From Bacillus_BA songklensis (lineage in GTDB: Bacteria; Bacillota; Bacilli; Bacillales; Bacillaceae_H), in contig NZ_JBHRZT010000052.1 in NCBI RefSeq assembly GCF_042649685.1, forward strand, positions 1-64,000: a stretch of DNA of 64,000 nt, written 5' to 3'. The position numbers and the translations under genes were made by a program. Positions 49,562 through 58,230 of the stretch are shown one piece after another. Position 1 is the first letter of the stretch, and each line of letters starts with the position of its first letter. Below the pieces are notes generated by a model. The model searched no databases. It was given only the letters and a program-made list of their open reading frames with translations, and had not been told where the DNA came from.

Positions 49562-50401
49562 TTAGTCAATATCGGTGGCAATTAGATTTCCTTCGTATGT
49601 AATCCAATCGCTCCAGCTGCCTAAATACAGCTTCACATTCTGAAAACCAAGCTCTGTTAAAGCCAATACATTCGGGCAAGCCGTCACACCGGAGCCGCAA
49701 TAAACAATGATGTTTTCATGACCAGCTGCTTCGGCAAATCTTTTCTGTAACTCCTCAGGCTCTTTCCACATTCCGTGCTCATCTAACGCTTCACGCCAAA
49801 ATTTGTTGATGGCACCCGGGATATGGCCGGCAACTGAATCAACAGGTTCTTCGATCCCTGCATATCGCTTTTCTTCCCGGGAATCAATGAGCAGCGTTTT
49901 TCCATCGTTCAATCTATCCTTTACTTCCTCCATTTGAGCAAGCATTGATAACTGGATCGACGAAGGATACACCGTTTTATTGAAAAGAGGCTGTTCAGCC
50001 GAAACAGGAAAAGAATGCTTCTTCCAGTTTGGAAAACCACCGTTTAATACATATACCCGGTCATGTCCAATATATTTCATCAGCCACCAAAAGCGGGAGG
50101 CCATCGCACCAGCTTGGCTATCGTAGGCCACAACGGTCATATCAGGCGAAATACCTAAATTTTCTATAAAAGCGACAAACTCGTCAATGTCAGGGAGCGG
50201 ATGTCTTCCTCCATGCTGTCCAACACCCCCGGATAAATGACGCTCAAGATCTGCATATACCGCTCCGGCAATATGCTCTTCTTGATATTCCCGATATCCT
50301 TTTTGCCTCTCTCCTAAGTAAAAGCGGCAATCCACAATTCGGACGTTTTCATCCTGCAGGTGATCCATTAACCAATCAGCTTCTATAATATGCTGAAACA
50401 T
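49562..50401 (-). CDS. sulfurtransferase, two rhodanese domains
   Basis: A 279-residue thiosulfate or 3-mercaptopyruvate sulfurtransferase. The inactive N-terminal domain (VRIVDCRFYLGERQKGYREYQEEHIAGAVYAD) is followed by a linker and the active domain with the loop cysteine in IVYCGSGVTACPN. The active loop CGSGVT is of the mercaptopyruvate sulfurtransferase type. Soluble, no signal peptide. The ribosome site AGGAGG is good. It may share a transcript with ypbS, 24 bases upstream. Confidence 0.92.
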   Translation of the reverse strand: MFQHIIEADWLMDHLQDENVRIVDCRFYLGERQKGYREYQEEHIAGAVYADLERHLSGGVGQHGGRHPLPDIDEFVAFIENLGISPDMTVVAYDSQAGAMASRFWWLMKYIGHDRVYVLNGGFPNWKKHSFPVSAEQPLFNKTVYPSSIQLSMLAQMEEVKDRLNDGKTLLIDSREEKRYAGIEEPVDSVAGHIPGAINKFWREALDEHGMWKEPEELQKRFAEAAGHENIIVYCGSGVTACPNVLALTELGFQNVKLYLGSWSDWITYEGNLIATDID

Positions 50402-50425
50402 CTCCTTATCCTCCTTTACCGTTGT

Positions 50426-50683
50426 TTACTTTTGGCGTTCTACATATTCCTGTACCATCTCTGGTGTTACCATTTTCCGCGTTGGTACAATCCCTTGCCG
50501 AGCCAGTTCATTGATTTGTTTCGTTACTTCATTGATTTGCTCTACTGAAAATGATTGACCTTGCCGGCAACGTGAAACAGCTTCCTCGATATACATTTCC
50601 CTTAATGAATCTAATTGGGCAAATTGTTTGATTCGTTGATGTTGTCGGTTTGAATGTTCTGAAATAGCTTTATGTACGCTCAT
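50426..50683 (-). CDS. ypbS: DUF2533 family protein (YpbS)
   Basis: An 85-residue helical protein. The ATG at 50683 has AGGAGG nine bases upstream; the longer frame overlapping the previous gene is not used. HKAISEHSNRQHQRIKQFAQLD, then REMYIEEAVSRCRQGQSFS and VEQINEVTKQINELARQGIVP fit the DUF2533/YpbS group of Bacillus, whose role is unknown. In B. subtilis ypbS is close to ypbR (dynA) and ypbQ, as here, which supports the name. Confidence 0.8.
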   Translation of the reverse strand: MSVHKAISEHSNRQHQRIKQFAQLDSLREMYIEEAVSRCRQGQSFSVEQINEVTKQINELARQGIVPTRKMVTPEMVQEYVERQK

Positions 50684-50696
50684 TATGCTGTTCCTC

Positions 50697-51458
50697 CTAA
50701 ATGTTGTGTAATGATATGATCCATTGATTAATCTTTTCTCTATCAATTGACCCTTCTCCCAGCCCTTCTACCTGCTCCTTTAAAAACGGGAGCTGCTGGT
50801 CGGCAAAGGTCATCAGGGAGAGACAAACTTCTTTTTCGACGAATGTGTCCTTTGTTTTCGCGTATCGCAAAAGGGCAATGTTTTCTGCAACGTCTCCAGA
50901 AAATATCCCTTTTCCAAACAACTCATCAAATGAAAGGGGGGGGAATAGATGCTCCTTCAACATAATCTGCAAGGATAAATAAGCTCGCATCACGTGTAAG
51001 CAAATTTTTATATCCCCCATCGTAATCGGTTGTGAAAACCGTTTTTTAAGATTGGATTTCATGAGTCGTAAATAATGAAATCCTAACTTTTTTAACGAAT
51101 ACTGAGAACGGATATACTCCCTTAATTGGATCGAAAATGTCGTATTTTCTTGATAAACAATAGGGGAATACATCCATTCATATAAAGAGGGGTTGGATTT
51201 CGTAAATAAATGCATCGCTTTATACAAATCCCACCCTTGAATATCAACTCCCGGAATTGAGTGGTCATTCATCACTTCCGTTGGAGATTGAAGCATTAAA
51301 TATTCACTCACATCTTGTTTAAAGATAAATCGAACATCATAGTCACTTTTTTCTGTATGAAGTCCGTAAGCACGGCTTCCCGCTTCACAAGCGTATAAGA
51401 TTTGAATTCCATTTAGCTTCCCGATGTCGTGTAAATGTTGTTTGATTGTTTGTTCCAT
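50697..51458 (-). CDS. predicted nucleotidyltransferase (YcgL-like)
   Basis: A 253-residue protein with a minimal nucleotidyltransferase fold at its N-terminus: CEAGSRAYGLHTEKSDYDVRFIF, with the GS motif and the D-x-D pair that bind metal and NTP. The C-terminal part is helical (ITMGDIKICLHVMRAYLSLQ). This is the COG3541 group, also called YcgL in B. subtilis, linked by others to RNA repair, but no reaction is proven. It lies between ypbS and dynA. Confidence 0.82.
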   Translation of the reverse strand: MEQTIKQHLHDIGKLNGIQILYACEAGSRAYGLHTEKSDYDVRFIFKQDVSEYLMLQSPTEVMNDHSIPGVDIQGWDLYKAMHLFTKSNPSLYEWMYSPIVYQENTTFSIQLREYIRSQYSLKKLGFHYLRLMKSNLKKRFSQPITMGDIKICLHVMRAYLSLQIMLKEHLFPPLSFDELFGKGIFSGDVAENIALLRYAKTKDTFVEKEVCLSLMTFADQQLPFLKEQVEGLGEGSIDREKINQWIISLHNI

Positions 51459-51556
51459 AGCTGTCAGTCCTTTGCTGTAAAGTGTACGCGATTATCTGGC
51501 AGCACTGTTCTCCTAGTTAAAGCGTCAACACTAAACTTTAACAACCTTCAATCATT

Positions 51557-54500
51557 TCAAATCATTTGCTGTAATGTTAGTTTTGCTCGTTTCAGTCCAT
51601 CAATGCTAATTGGATGCGTAATGGCTTCTTCTAAACCGTTATACGTTTGCTCAATTTCTGCTAGCAAGTGCCGTTGGTAGTGTTCGACCATTTGATTGAA
51701 TATGGCAATAAAAATGTCTGCAAGCTGGCTCTGCTTTATTTTTACATATTCGTCAACAATTGGGGACATCAGTTCCTTCAGTTGTTCACTCATTTTTTCT
51801 TTCTCATTTTTCTCAAAAAAGCTTTTACTGTTTTTATAAAGCGTTAACGGCTTTTTAAAACGGCTCATATCCATTCCTTCGAAAGGGGACACAAATGTTA
51901 GATCAGCCGCTTGCACATCCCATTGATATCCCCATTGAAGAGTGGAATCGACCGCGCCTGCTTCCTTTGTAAAGGAGGCATGGACTTCTTTGCCCAACCG
52001 CTTTATAAACGTTTCCAAACGAAGGGAAGTTGCTCTCATTTCCTGGGCGATGTCAAATCCGACTGATTGCAGCAGCTCTTCGAGGCATGCTTGAAGCTGC
52101 TCTTTGATTCGTCCCTGATCGTCCCTTAAACTAGCGGGATTGAATGATTCTTTAAAGAAATCGAAATAACGAAGCAGTACACGTTGTTTCACATAATAGA
52201 GCAGTTCTTCTATCTCATGATGAAGGCGCTGCTGTTCTTGACTTACTACAAGAGATTGAACAATATCTTTTAACTTCTGCTTTGCTGTGATAATGCTTTG
52301 CAAGCGTGCTTTCTTTTCTGACTCTGTCTGTGTTTGCAGCTTCAATAATTCATCGACCATCTGAAGGGTACGACTAATTTCCTCATAAGCTGACGTTGTG
52401 ACTAATTGTGTTAACTCGGTCGAGATGAACCGGTCAAAGGCTTCTTCAAACGGCTTAAAGTTCGCTTCCTCTTTATTCGTTAAAGCAAGCAAACTTGATA
52501 ATGGAAACAGCCTTGGGAAGCGAATGCCGTATTGCTCCAGCTGTTGTCCCACGTATTTCACGACCACGCTTAGTTCATCATCCGATGATGCCAAATCCGC
52601 TGCATTAATGATAAAGAACATTTTATCGAGTGTAAACAAATCTTTGACACGTCCCAATTGAATCAAGAATTCACGGTCCGCTTTTGAAAATGCATGATTA
52701 TAATACGTGACAAACAAAATAGCGTCTGCATTTTTAATGTATTCAAACGCTACATCCGTATGTCTTGCATTAATAGAATCTGCTCCCGGTGTATCAACTA
52801 ATGTAATACCCTTTTGTGTTAACTCGCAATCATAATACAACTCAATAAACTGAACAAAACAAGCCTTTTCTTCTTTTGCCACATACTCATGAAATTCCTC
52901 AATGGTGACGGTCACTGCTTCACCCAGATGATTGGAGACAGTCCGGTATCCCTTCTTAACGGCTTGTAAAAACGACAAATGCAACTTGTGACGCACATCC
53001 ATGTTTTCATCATATCGCAACTGTTGAATGAGGTTGAGCGCCTCTTCCAAACTGTCTGCCTGTTGCCCAAACCATTTTAAAGAAGCCTTCAAATCAAGAA
53101 ATAGCTGCTCTTTTGATTTCAAATGCACTTTGGCCGTTCTATGCGGATGCCCCGGGGATGGCGGCATAATTTTATTGATGGTTGCTGTCGTCGGATTTGG
53201 AGAAACAGGTAAAAGCTTCTCTCCAATTAAAGCATTGGCAAAGGATGATTTCCCGGCACTAAACGCACCAAATAAGGCGACTGTGAACTGATGATTGTTC
53301 AATCGCTCCGCTTTTTCCTCCAATCTCTTGGCCATCCCGCCCAACGATTGAAACGGTGACACAACTTCAATGGTTTTCTTCACATCCTCGACGGCCTGTG
53401 CCATACTTTTTCCATTTATGCTTTGAGACGGTAATTCGGCCGCTTCCTCTTTTTTATCTATAGCCATGGCATGCTTTGGAGACAAACCTTCCAATTCTTG
53501 ACCTTCCTTCACGATAAATGATTCGTTCACGAATGACTCAAGAAGTTGTGTGGACCCCGCATCTTCCATCAGGGCATGGTTATTCATGATGTTGATTAAT
53601 GCGCTTTTTGTTTCCTCCCCTTTTTTCTGCAAACGCGCAATATGGTGCAGTTCCCCCTCATATTCTGGATAACGTGACAACCCTTCTTGAATGGAGGCAA
53701 TCTTTTGTTCAGAAAGGTTACGTTTGCAGAACAATAGATGCATCAGAATGCCTTGCAGCTGTCTTTCTGCCCTTTTTTTCAATTCGTTGGCCGTATCATC
53801 AGCAAAGGTTAAGATGTATGCACCTGTTACCCCCGCTCCGCTTTTGACGAGTGAGCGTAATTCCTCTTCTTTCACCTCCACCCCAAATCCATTCGCTTCC
53901 TGCAACAAATCGCTTGTATCCAATTGATGTTCCTTTAAAAAGCGCTGCAAAAACTGCTGCAAATGCCAGTTCAGCTGGGACGTCACCTTTTCTTTTAAAT
54001 CTTCATAAAATCGCGCCAATCTCTCCTTGCGCTCTTGCTCGGTTTTTTTCTTTGAAAATAAAAATCCGACTTTAAAATCTTCCTGACAGCTTTCGATGAA
54101 TAAGCGCGCTTTTTCTCTTGTCTCATACGGCATGAGATTCGCATTTTGCAAAATGGCTTTGGCTTCAGCCCAAAAGGTTTGTTCCAGCTGCTTTTCTTCA
54201 TTTTCAATTTTTTGCTGCTCTTGATCCAGCGTATACATGTTTTGGACCAACCGCTCCCTTTCTTGCTCCGGCAAACCTGTAAGCACATTTGCATAGATAG
54301 CTATCTCTTCTTCCTGTTGCTTTTCAATAAGCTTTACATGATGATCGATCAGCCTCTTCATCCCCTGAATGAGGTGCTCTTCCATATACTGTTTTTTTTC
54401 AAGGACATAATGATGGAGCAGCTGTTTAACTTTGTCCAATTCGTTATATGTATGATATTGATTTTTTAAGGTTGTGTAAAAAATATCATCGGGCTCGACT

Positions 54501-55189
54501 TGCCAATTGGCAAAGGACTGTCTGACAGATGCCTTAAACTGTGGAAAAGTCAATTCATTATCCTGATGTTTATCGATTTGATTGATGATTAAGTATAGTT
54601 TTTTTCCTTGTTGTTTCAGCTCTTTTGTAAATTGAAAATTCAACTCTGATTGAACATGATTGTAATCCATCACATAAAAAATGACGTCAGCTAAATGAAG
54701 TGCTGATTCTGTCGCGAGCCGATGGGCATCATCTGTTGAATCAATCCCCGGTGTATCCATGACCGTAATTCCTTCTGGAAGCTGATTCGTTTTAATTGAA
54801 AGGTGAATGGATTCAATTTCATCCCCGTCTATTGCAAAAGCTTTAATTTGTTCATAATCATATGGCGCCAAATAGCGAACAGGTTCACTTTTTTTGAAAT
54901 AGACGGTCGCATGCTCTTCTCCTGCCTGTACGGACACAAGATTGGCACTCGTTGGAATCGGACTTGAAGGCAGCAAATGATAACCTACCAGCTCATTGAT
55001 CATACTGGATTTACCAGCCGAAAAATGGCCGCAAAAGGCGATGACAAACTGCTGCTCCGACCACTTTTTATAAAGCTGAACAATCTTTTTAGCGTTCTGC
55101 GCATCTTCTTCTTTCATAAAACATTCATATAATGCCGCTAACTTTTTGGCTGTCTCAGATGAATGACTTCGCTGTTTCACATCCAACAT
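51557..55189 (-). CDS. dynA: double-headed bacterial dynamin
   Basis: A 1210-residue protein made of two fused dynamin-like GTPases. The first P-loop GHFSAGKSSMINEL is near residue 55 with a DTPGID switch motif and NQIDKH. The second, GAFSAGKSSFANAL, is near residue 638 with VDTPGADS and IINAADLA. Long coiled helical stalks follow each head. B. subtilis DynA (YpbR, ~1190 residues) tethers and fuses membranes without nucleotide and protects against antibiotics and phage. Neighbours ypbS, ypbQ and bpsA match. The head order, length and both GTPase sites look intact. Confidence 0.95.
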   Translation of the reverse strand: MLDVKQRSHSSETAKKLAALYECFMKEEDAQNAKKIVQLYKKWSEQQFVIAFCGHFSAGKSSMINELVGYHLLPSSPIPTSANLVSVQAGEEHATVYFKKSEPVRYLAPYDYEQIKAFAIDGDEIESIHLSIKTNQLPEGITVMDTPGIDSTDDAHRLATESALHLADVIFYVMDYNHVQSELNFQFTKELKQQGKKLYLIINQIDKHQDNELTFPQFKASVRQSFANWQVEPDDIFYTTLKNQYHTYNELDKVKQLLHHYVLEKKQYMEEHLIQGMKRLIDHHVKLIEKQQEEEIAIYANVLTGLPEQERERLVQNMYTLDQEQQKIENEEKQLEQTFWAEAKAILQNANLMPYETREKARLFIESCQEDFKVGFLFSKKKTEQERKERLARFYEDLKEKVTSQLNWHLQQFLQRFLKEHQLDTSDLLQEANGFGVEVKEEELRSLVKSGAGVTGAYILTFADDTANELKKRAERQLQGILMHLLFCKRNLSEQKIASIQEGLSRYPEYEGELHHIARLQKKGEETKSALINIMNNHALMEDAGSTQLLESFVNESFIVKEGQELEGLSPKHAMAIDKKEEAAELPSQSINGKSMAQAVEDVKKTIEVVSPFQSLGGMAKRLEEKAERLNNHQFTVALFGAFSAGKSSFANALIGEKLLPVSPNPTTATINKIMPPSPGHPHRTAKVHLKSKEQLFLDLKASLKWFGQQADSLEEALNLIQQLRYDENMDVRHKLHLSFLQAVKKGYRTVSNHLGEAVTVTIEEFHEYVAKEEKACFVQFIELYYDCELTQKGITLVDTPGADSINARHTDVAFEYIKNADAILFVTYYNHAFSKADREFLIQLGRVKDLFTLDKMFFIINAADLASSDDELSVVVKYVGQQLEQYGIRFPRLFPLSSLLALTNKEEANFKPFEEAFDRFISTELTQLVTTSAYEEISRTLQMVDELLKLQTQTESEKKARLQSIITAKQKLKDIVQSLVVSQEQQRLHHEIEELLYYVKQRVLLRYFDFFKESFNPASLRDDQGRIKEQLQACLEELLQSVGFDIAQEMRATSLRLETFIKRLGKEVHASFTKEAGAVDSTLQWGYQWDVQAADLTFVSPFEGMDMSRFKKPLTLYKNSKSFFEKNEKEKMSEQLKELMSPIVDEYVKIKQSQLADIFIAIFNQMVEHYQRHLLAEIEQTYNGLEEAITHPISIDGLKRAKLTLQQMI

Positions 55190-55214
55190 CGTTTATACCC
55201 CTTTTTCCCTTTGT

Positions 55215-55374
55215 TTATCCCGCATTAACGGGCAGTAAGATCCGCACTTCAAAGTAGCATAATCGAAGGAAGTTTAAGTGGGGATTACCGCCCGTAAAAG
55301 CCCGATAAGCTCAACTAACCATCAGTGAGGGATGAAGACCTCTCCCCCCCCCCACTGATGGAAGTTTCCTTTAT
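55215..55374 (+). repeat. family C repeat, copy C1 (AACGGGCAGTAA type)
   Basis: TTATCCCGCATTAACGGGCA pairs loosely with TGCCCGTAA-like DNA (CCGCCCGTAAAAGCCCGATA) downstream, and a second hairpin CCATCAGTG...CACTGATGG carries a run of nine C. The same plan is repeated at 55711 and partly at 58838. Confidence 0.8.
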
Positions 55375-55476
55375 AACCATTTTACTTGATTTCACCTTCA
55401 TTTCCTATTATAAATATTTGAATTATTTAATTTTTGCATCACCCCTCCAGCGGGCAAAGGGCAAAGGATAAAGAAA

Positions 55477-55505
55477 AAGGAAGTGCCTTTTTCGAGCACT
55501 TCCCT
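55477..55505 (-). terminator. terminator of the 30-residue gene
   Basis: GGAAGTGC and GCACTTCC arms with a loop around CGAAAAAG, and T-runs on both sides. It lies 22 bases after the stop codon of the small gene on the minus strand. Confidence 0.75.
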
Positions 55506-55526
55506 TTTTATAACTACCGAGCTATC

Positions 55527-55619
55527 TTACGCCTTTTGTGCGTTATGTATACCTTTTAACACGTATTTCCCTACTATGGCATAAACAGCCACTGTTCCGA
55601 TCACGAATAAGCTTACCAT
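55527..55619 (-). CDS. 30-residue membrane microprotein behind Fur-like boxes
   Basis: A 30-codon frame starting at ATG 55619 with GAGGTG eight bases upstream. The product begins MVSLFVIGTVAVYAIVGKYV and ends with a basic tail (LKGIHNAQKA): one transmembrane helix with an outside or unstructured short N-terminus and a charged C-terminus, so a single-pass microprotein. A terminator follows. Upstream are a 15-bp Fur-like palindrome and a second similar site. B. subtilis makes small Fur-controlled proteins (FbpA, FbpB, FbpC) that aid the FsrA iron-sparing response; I cannot say that this is one of them. Confidence 0.6.
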   Translation of the reverse strand: MVSLFVIGTVAVYAIVGKYVLKGIHNAQKA

Positions 55620-55648
55620 TATCTTCACCTCGTTAATATTTGTGAAAG

Positions 55649-55663
55649 TGATAATCTTTATCA
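55649..55663. promoter_or_regulatory. Fur box candidate
   Basis: TGATAATCTTTATCA, which matches the 7-1-7 Fur consensus TGATAATNATTATCA at all but one position. It is 30 bases upstream of the small gene start, where it could block its promoter. Confidence 0.7.
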
Positions 55664-55683
55664 GTTGCTTTTATCTTATCATG

Positions 55684-55707
55684 AAAGATAATCATTTTCA
55701 ATGAGAA
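55684..55707. promoter_or_regulatory. second Fur-like site
   Basis: AAAGATAATCATTTTCAATGAGAA overlaps a weaker GATAAT-N-ATTxTCA match about 35 bases upstream of the first box. Paired boxes are common at iron-controlled promoters. Confidence 0.5.
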
Positions 55708-55710
55708 TTT

Positions 55711-55862
55711 TTATCCCGCATTAACGGGCAGTAACCCCCACTTCAAAACTGAGCACCATCGGAGAAGTTTCAGTGGGGATAACTGCCCGTAAAAGCCCGA
55801 TAAGATCAACTAACCATCAGGGGGGGCTGAAAGAATCCCCCCACTGATGGAAGTTTCCTTTA
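55711..55862 (+). repeat. family C repeat, copy C2
   Basis: Close copy of C1: TTATCCCGCATTAACGGGCA, GTAACCCCCACTTCAAA, GTGGGGATAACTGCCCG, AAAGCCCGATAAG.TCAACTAACCATCAG, then a C-run and CCACTGATGGAAGTTTCCT. It ends at the ypbQ stop codon, so the terminal hairpin can serve as terminator for ypbQ. Confidence 0.85.
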
Positions 55863-56417
55863 TCATTTCTTTGCAGGCCAAAATCGAGCTTGCTGTCCTG
55901 TCTTGTTGTCATAATCCGTAAACGCACACAATGCTTTTTCTTCCATTGGGATACGAACCGCTAAAACAAACAGATTAAGTAAGCTAAACAGGATCATCGT
56001 TATATATGCTTCAAACAACAAAGGGACCACTAAAAATTCAAGTGCCACAATGACATAGTTTGGATGTTTCAAAAATCTGTAAGGACCTTTTACTACCACT
56101 TCTGTCTCTGGAAGAACCATGATTTTCGTATTCCAAAATCGGCCTAATGACGTAATGACCCAAACCCGACCTGCCTGTGTAATGATAAACATGATAAGCA
56201 GCAATACCCAGAGTGACGATAATTGTTTTTCCATCAGCACCACTTCACTCGCCAAGGATACAAAAAATAGACTATGTACAAGCACAATCCATTTATAATG
56301 GGATGTTCCGATTTCGACGGCCCCCTGTCCCAGCATCCATTTTTCATTGCGTTTAGCCACGGCTAATTCAAGCAGCCGCTGCATGATAATAAACGTTAAC
56401 ATGATATAAAAGAACAT
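55863..56417 (-). CDS. ypbQ: alkylpyrone O-methyltransferase, ICMT family
   Basis: A 184-residue integral membrane methyltransferase of the isoprenylcysteine carboxyl methyltransferase type with five hydrophobic helices. The C-terminal SAM-binding part is typical: VVKGPYRFLKHPNYVIVALEF, and IPMEEKAL. In B. subtilis YpbQ (BpsB) methylates the alkylpyrones made by the adjacent type III polyketide synthase BpsA. The same two genes are adjacent here, four bases apart, in the order bpsA-ypbQ. Confidence 0.9.
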   Translation of the reverse strand: MFFYIMLTFIIMQRLLELAVAKRNEKWMLGQGAVEIGTSHYKWIVLVHSLFFVSLASEVVLMEKQLSSLWVLLLIMFIITQAGRVWVITSLGRFWNTKIMVLPETEVVVKGPYRFLKHPNYVIVALEFLVVPLLFEAYITMILFSLLNLFVLAVRIPMEEKALCAFTDYDNKTGQQARFWPAKK

Positions 56418-56421
56418 ATGC

Positions 56422-57510
56422 CTACCCCCACTTCACTAAAAGCAGCTCAGAACTGAATCCAGGCCCAAGTGCCGTAATGAGCCCGTGTTCCCCTTCAGCA
56501 GCCCCGTTTCTCAAGAATTCGTTTAACACATACAACACGGTGGCAGATGACATATTTCCATATTGTCTTAAAATATGAAAAGAGTGTTCCATCATTGAGG
56601 GTTCAAGCTGCAACGCTTTGACATACGCTTCAAGCACTTTTTTGCCTCCAGGATGAGCAATAAAGTGGCGGATGTCCATTGTGGTAAGCTGATGTTTCTC
56701 TAAAAACGGGGTCACTTGACCCCCGTACCATTTTTGAACGATGGACGGAATATCCCTCGAAAAAATGACAAAAAGGCCTTCATTTTTAATGTCCCACCCC
56801 ATCACATCCTCTGAATGGGGCATAAGGGTTGATTGGGTATCGAGAATAACGGGGTGAAGGGATAGAGTTGAAAAACTCTGGACCTCCACTTGATTTCCCG
56901 CGATAAGCGCACATGCAACCCCATCTGCAAATAAAGAGGTTCCGATCAAATTGCTTTTAGAACGATCATTATGCTGAAAGGTCAGGCTGCAAAGCTCAAT
57001 GGATAGGACGAGAACTTTCGCATCAGGAAAAGCAAGGCAATATTCATGGGCACGGGCCAATCCGGATGCTCCGCCGGCACAGCCTAATCCCCAAATCGGA
57101 ATTCGTTTTGTATTCGGCGAGAAAGGTAATCGATTCATGATTCTTGCATCAATACTTGGTGTGGAAAGGCCGGTAGTGGAAATGTAAAAAATCGCATCGA
57201 TTTCCTCGTAAGGAATGGGCTGTTTAAGATAGGCCTCATGACGTAAACATTGATTGATTGCTTTTGTACCGAGCTCTATGGCTGCTTCAATAAAGGCATT
57301 ATTTTTTTCTTCAAATGAATGTTGTTCACAAAACCAGTCTAAATCTTTAACAAAATGCCGCTTTTCGATTTCTCCATTTACAAACACCGTTAATAAACGT
57401 TCAATGTCTTTAAAAGACTGAGAAAACAGCCGGCGGGCAAATTTTACCGTTTCTTCTTGCTTTAGTTCAAAAAGAGGAACCCCCATTCCAATCGATACGA
57501 TTTTAGGCAC
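56422..57510 (-). CDS. bpsA: type III polyketide synthase (alkylpyrone synthase)
   Basis: A 362-residue chalcone-synthase-fold enzyme. I use the GTG at 57510 (read MPKIVSIGMGVP) because GAGGTGAAG lies eight bases upstream and homologs begin at this strand; the frame extends 55 codons further without support. The catalytic triad is present: Cys144 in GLGCAGGASG, His in FIAHPGGKKV and Asn in YGNMSSATVL. It condenses fatty acyl-CoA with malonyl-CoA into triketide and tetraketide pyrones, which YpbQ then methylates. The upstream leader contains a terminator hairpin. Confidence 0.92.
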   Translation of the reverse strand: MPKIVSIGMGVPLFELKQEETVKFARRLFSQSFKDIERLLTVFVNGEIEKRHFVKDLDWFCEQHSFEEKNNAFIEAAIELGTKAINQCLRHEAYLKQPIPYEEIDAIFYISTTGLSTPSIDARIMNRLPFSPNTKRIPIWGLGCAGGASGLARAHEYCLAFPDAKVLVLSIELCSLTFQHNDRSKSNLIGTSLFADGVACALIAGNQVEVQSFSTLSLHPVILDTQSTLMPHSEDVMGWDIKNEGLFVIFSRDIPSIVQKWYGGQVTPFLEKHQLTTMDIRHFIAHPGGKKVLEAYVKALQLEPSMMEHSFHILRQYGNMSSATVLYVLNEFLRNGAAEGEHGLITALGPGFSSELLLVKWG

Positions 57511-57576
57511 TATCTTCACCTCGACTTCAACATTCATTATAATTTTTGTGAGGATCGGAAAATTTATACGAAACAA

Positions 57577-57612
57577 AAAAAGCTTTCCCAAAAAGTCGGG
57601 AAAGCCTCCGTT
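57577..57612 (-). promoter_or_regulatory. intrinsic terminator hairpin in the bpsA leader
   Basis: On the minus strand GCTTTCCC and GGGAAAGC arms with an 8-base loop are followed by TTTTTTTG. A -10-like TATAAT lies just upstream at 57642-57647, and no minus-strand gene ends nearby, so the hairpin would act inside the bpsA leader as an attenuator. A preceding CTCC/GGAG hairpin may compete. Confidence 0.6.
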
Positions 57613-57820
57613 TTGAAGGAGTGATTTGTTGTGCACTTTTATTATAACGCAAATCACTACTCGTTCCATAAACAATATCTTCCAAATAATATCGAGGTCT
57701 CTTATTCAAAGATGAACGGTTAACCATAAATTTGAGAACTTAATAAAATCTTTATCCCGTCCCTTTTGTATGATTTTCTTCCTTTCGAACATATTAAGCC
57801 TAAATAAGGAGGAGATTGTA

Positions 57821-57973
57821 ATGGTAAATGAAAATCACGCAAAAGTGGCAAAACTTTCTGAAGAGCATAAATCACCGTATCTGGGGAAAAAGCCCGGTCA
57901 AGAACCTGTTCATTTTAAAGACAATACCCGCGGTGAGACGGAGCTGCCCGTCATGATTGATGAGAACAAGTAA
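57821..57973 (+). CDS. small hydrophilic protein, 50 aa
   Basis: The ATG at 57821 has AAGGAGGAG seven bases upstream. The 50-residue product is charged and probably disordered (MVNENHAKVAKLSEEHKSP, then YLGKKPGQEPVHFKDNTRGE). No cysteine, membrane segment or known family. It is followed immediately by repeat A5, whose first hairpin can terminate it. The function is unknown. Confidence 0.6.
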   Translation: MVNENHAKVAKLSEEHKSPYLGKKPGQEPVHFKDNTRGETELPVMIDENK

Positions 57974-57981
57974 AATAAAGA

Positions 57982-58138
57982 GGGGAGTGACTCAAAAGGG
58001 GAAAATCACCCCTTTTGAGTCACTCCATGCAAAATGGACCGTTATATAAATCCAGTAATACCAAGGATTTTGATTGACGGTCCATTTTGCATAAAACATA
58101 AAACCGATCTTTTTTTGAACTTATGGGTCAGCCCCCCC
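57982..58138 (+). repeat. family A repeat, copy A5
   Basis: It opens with a perfect hairpin GGAGTGACTCAAAAGGGG and its complement, has the central stem GCAAAATGGACCG/CGGTCCATTTTGC around a GGATTTTGATTGACGG core, and ends GGGTCAGCCCCC. As in A3 and A4 the stem letters changed together. It lies 9 bases after the stop of the small gene. Confidence 0.8.
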
Positions 58139-58230
58139 CTCCTGTCATGAACCCGCACGGCAGATTGAACAAATCGGGGACTGGGCATGACCGGGTCCTT
58201 TCAATAAGAAATGCTTAACTGTCTTGTTCA

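Noticed and set aside
57577..57660. T-box leader before bpsA
   Set aside because: There is a terminator but no specifier loop, no AGGGTGGNACCGCG motif, and the gene is not an amino acid gene.
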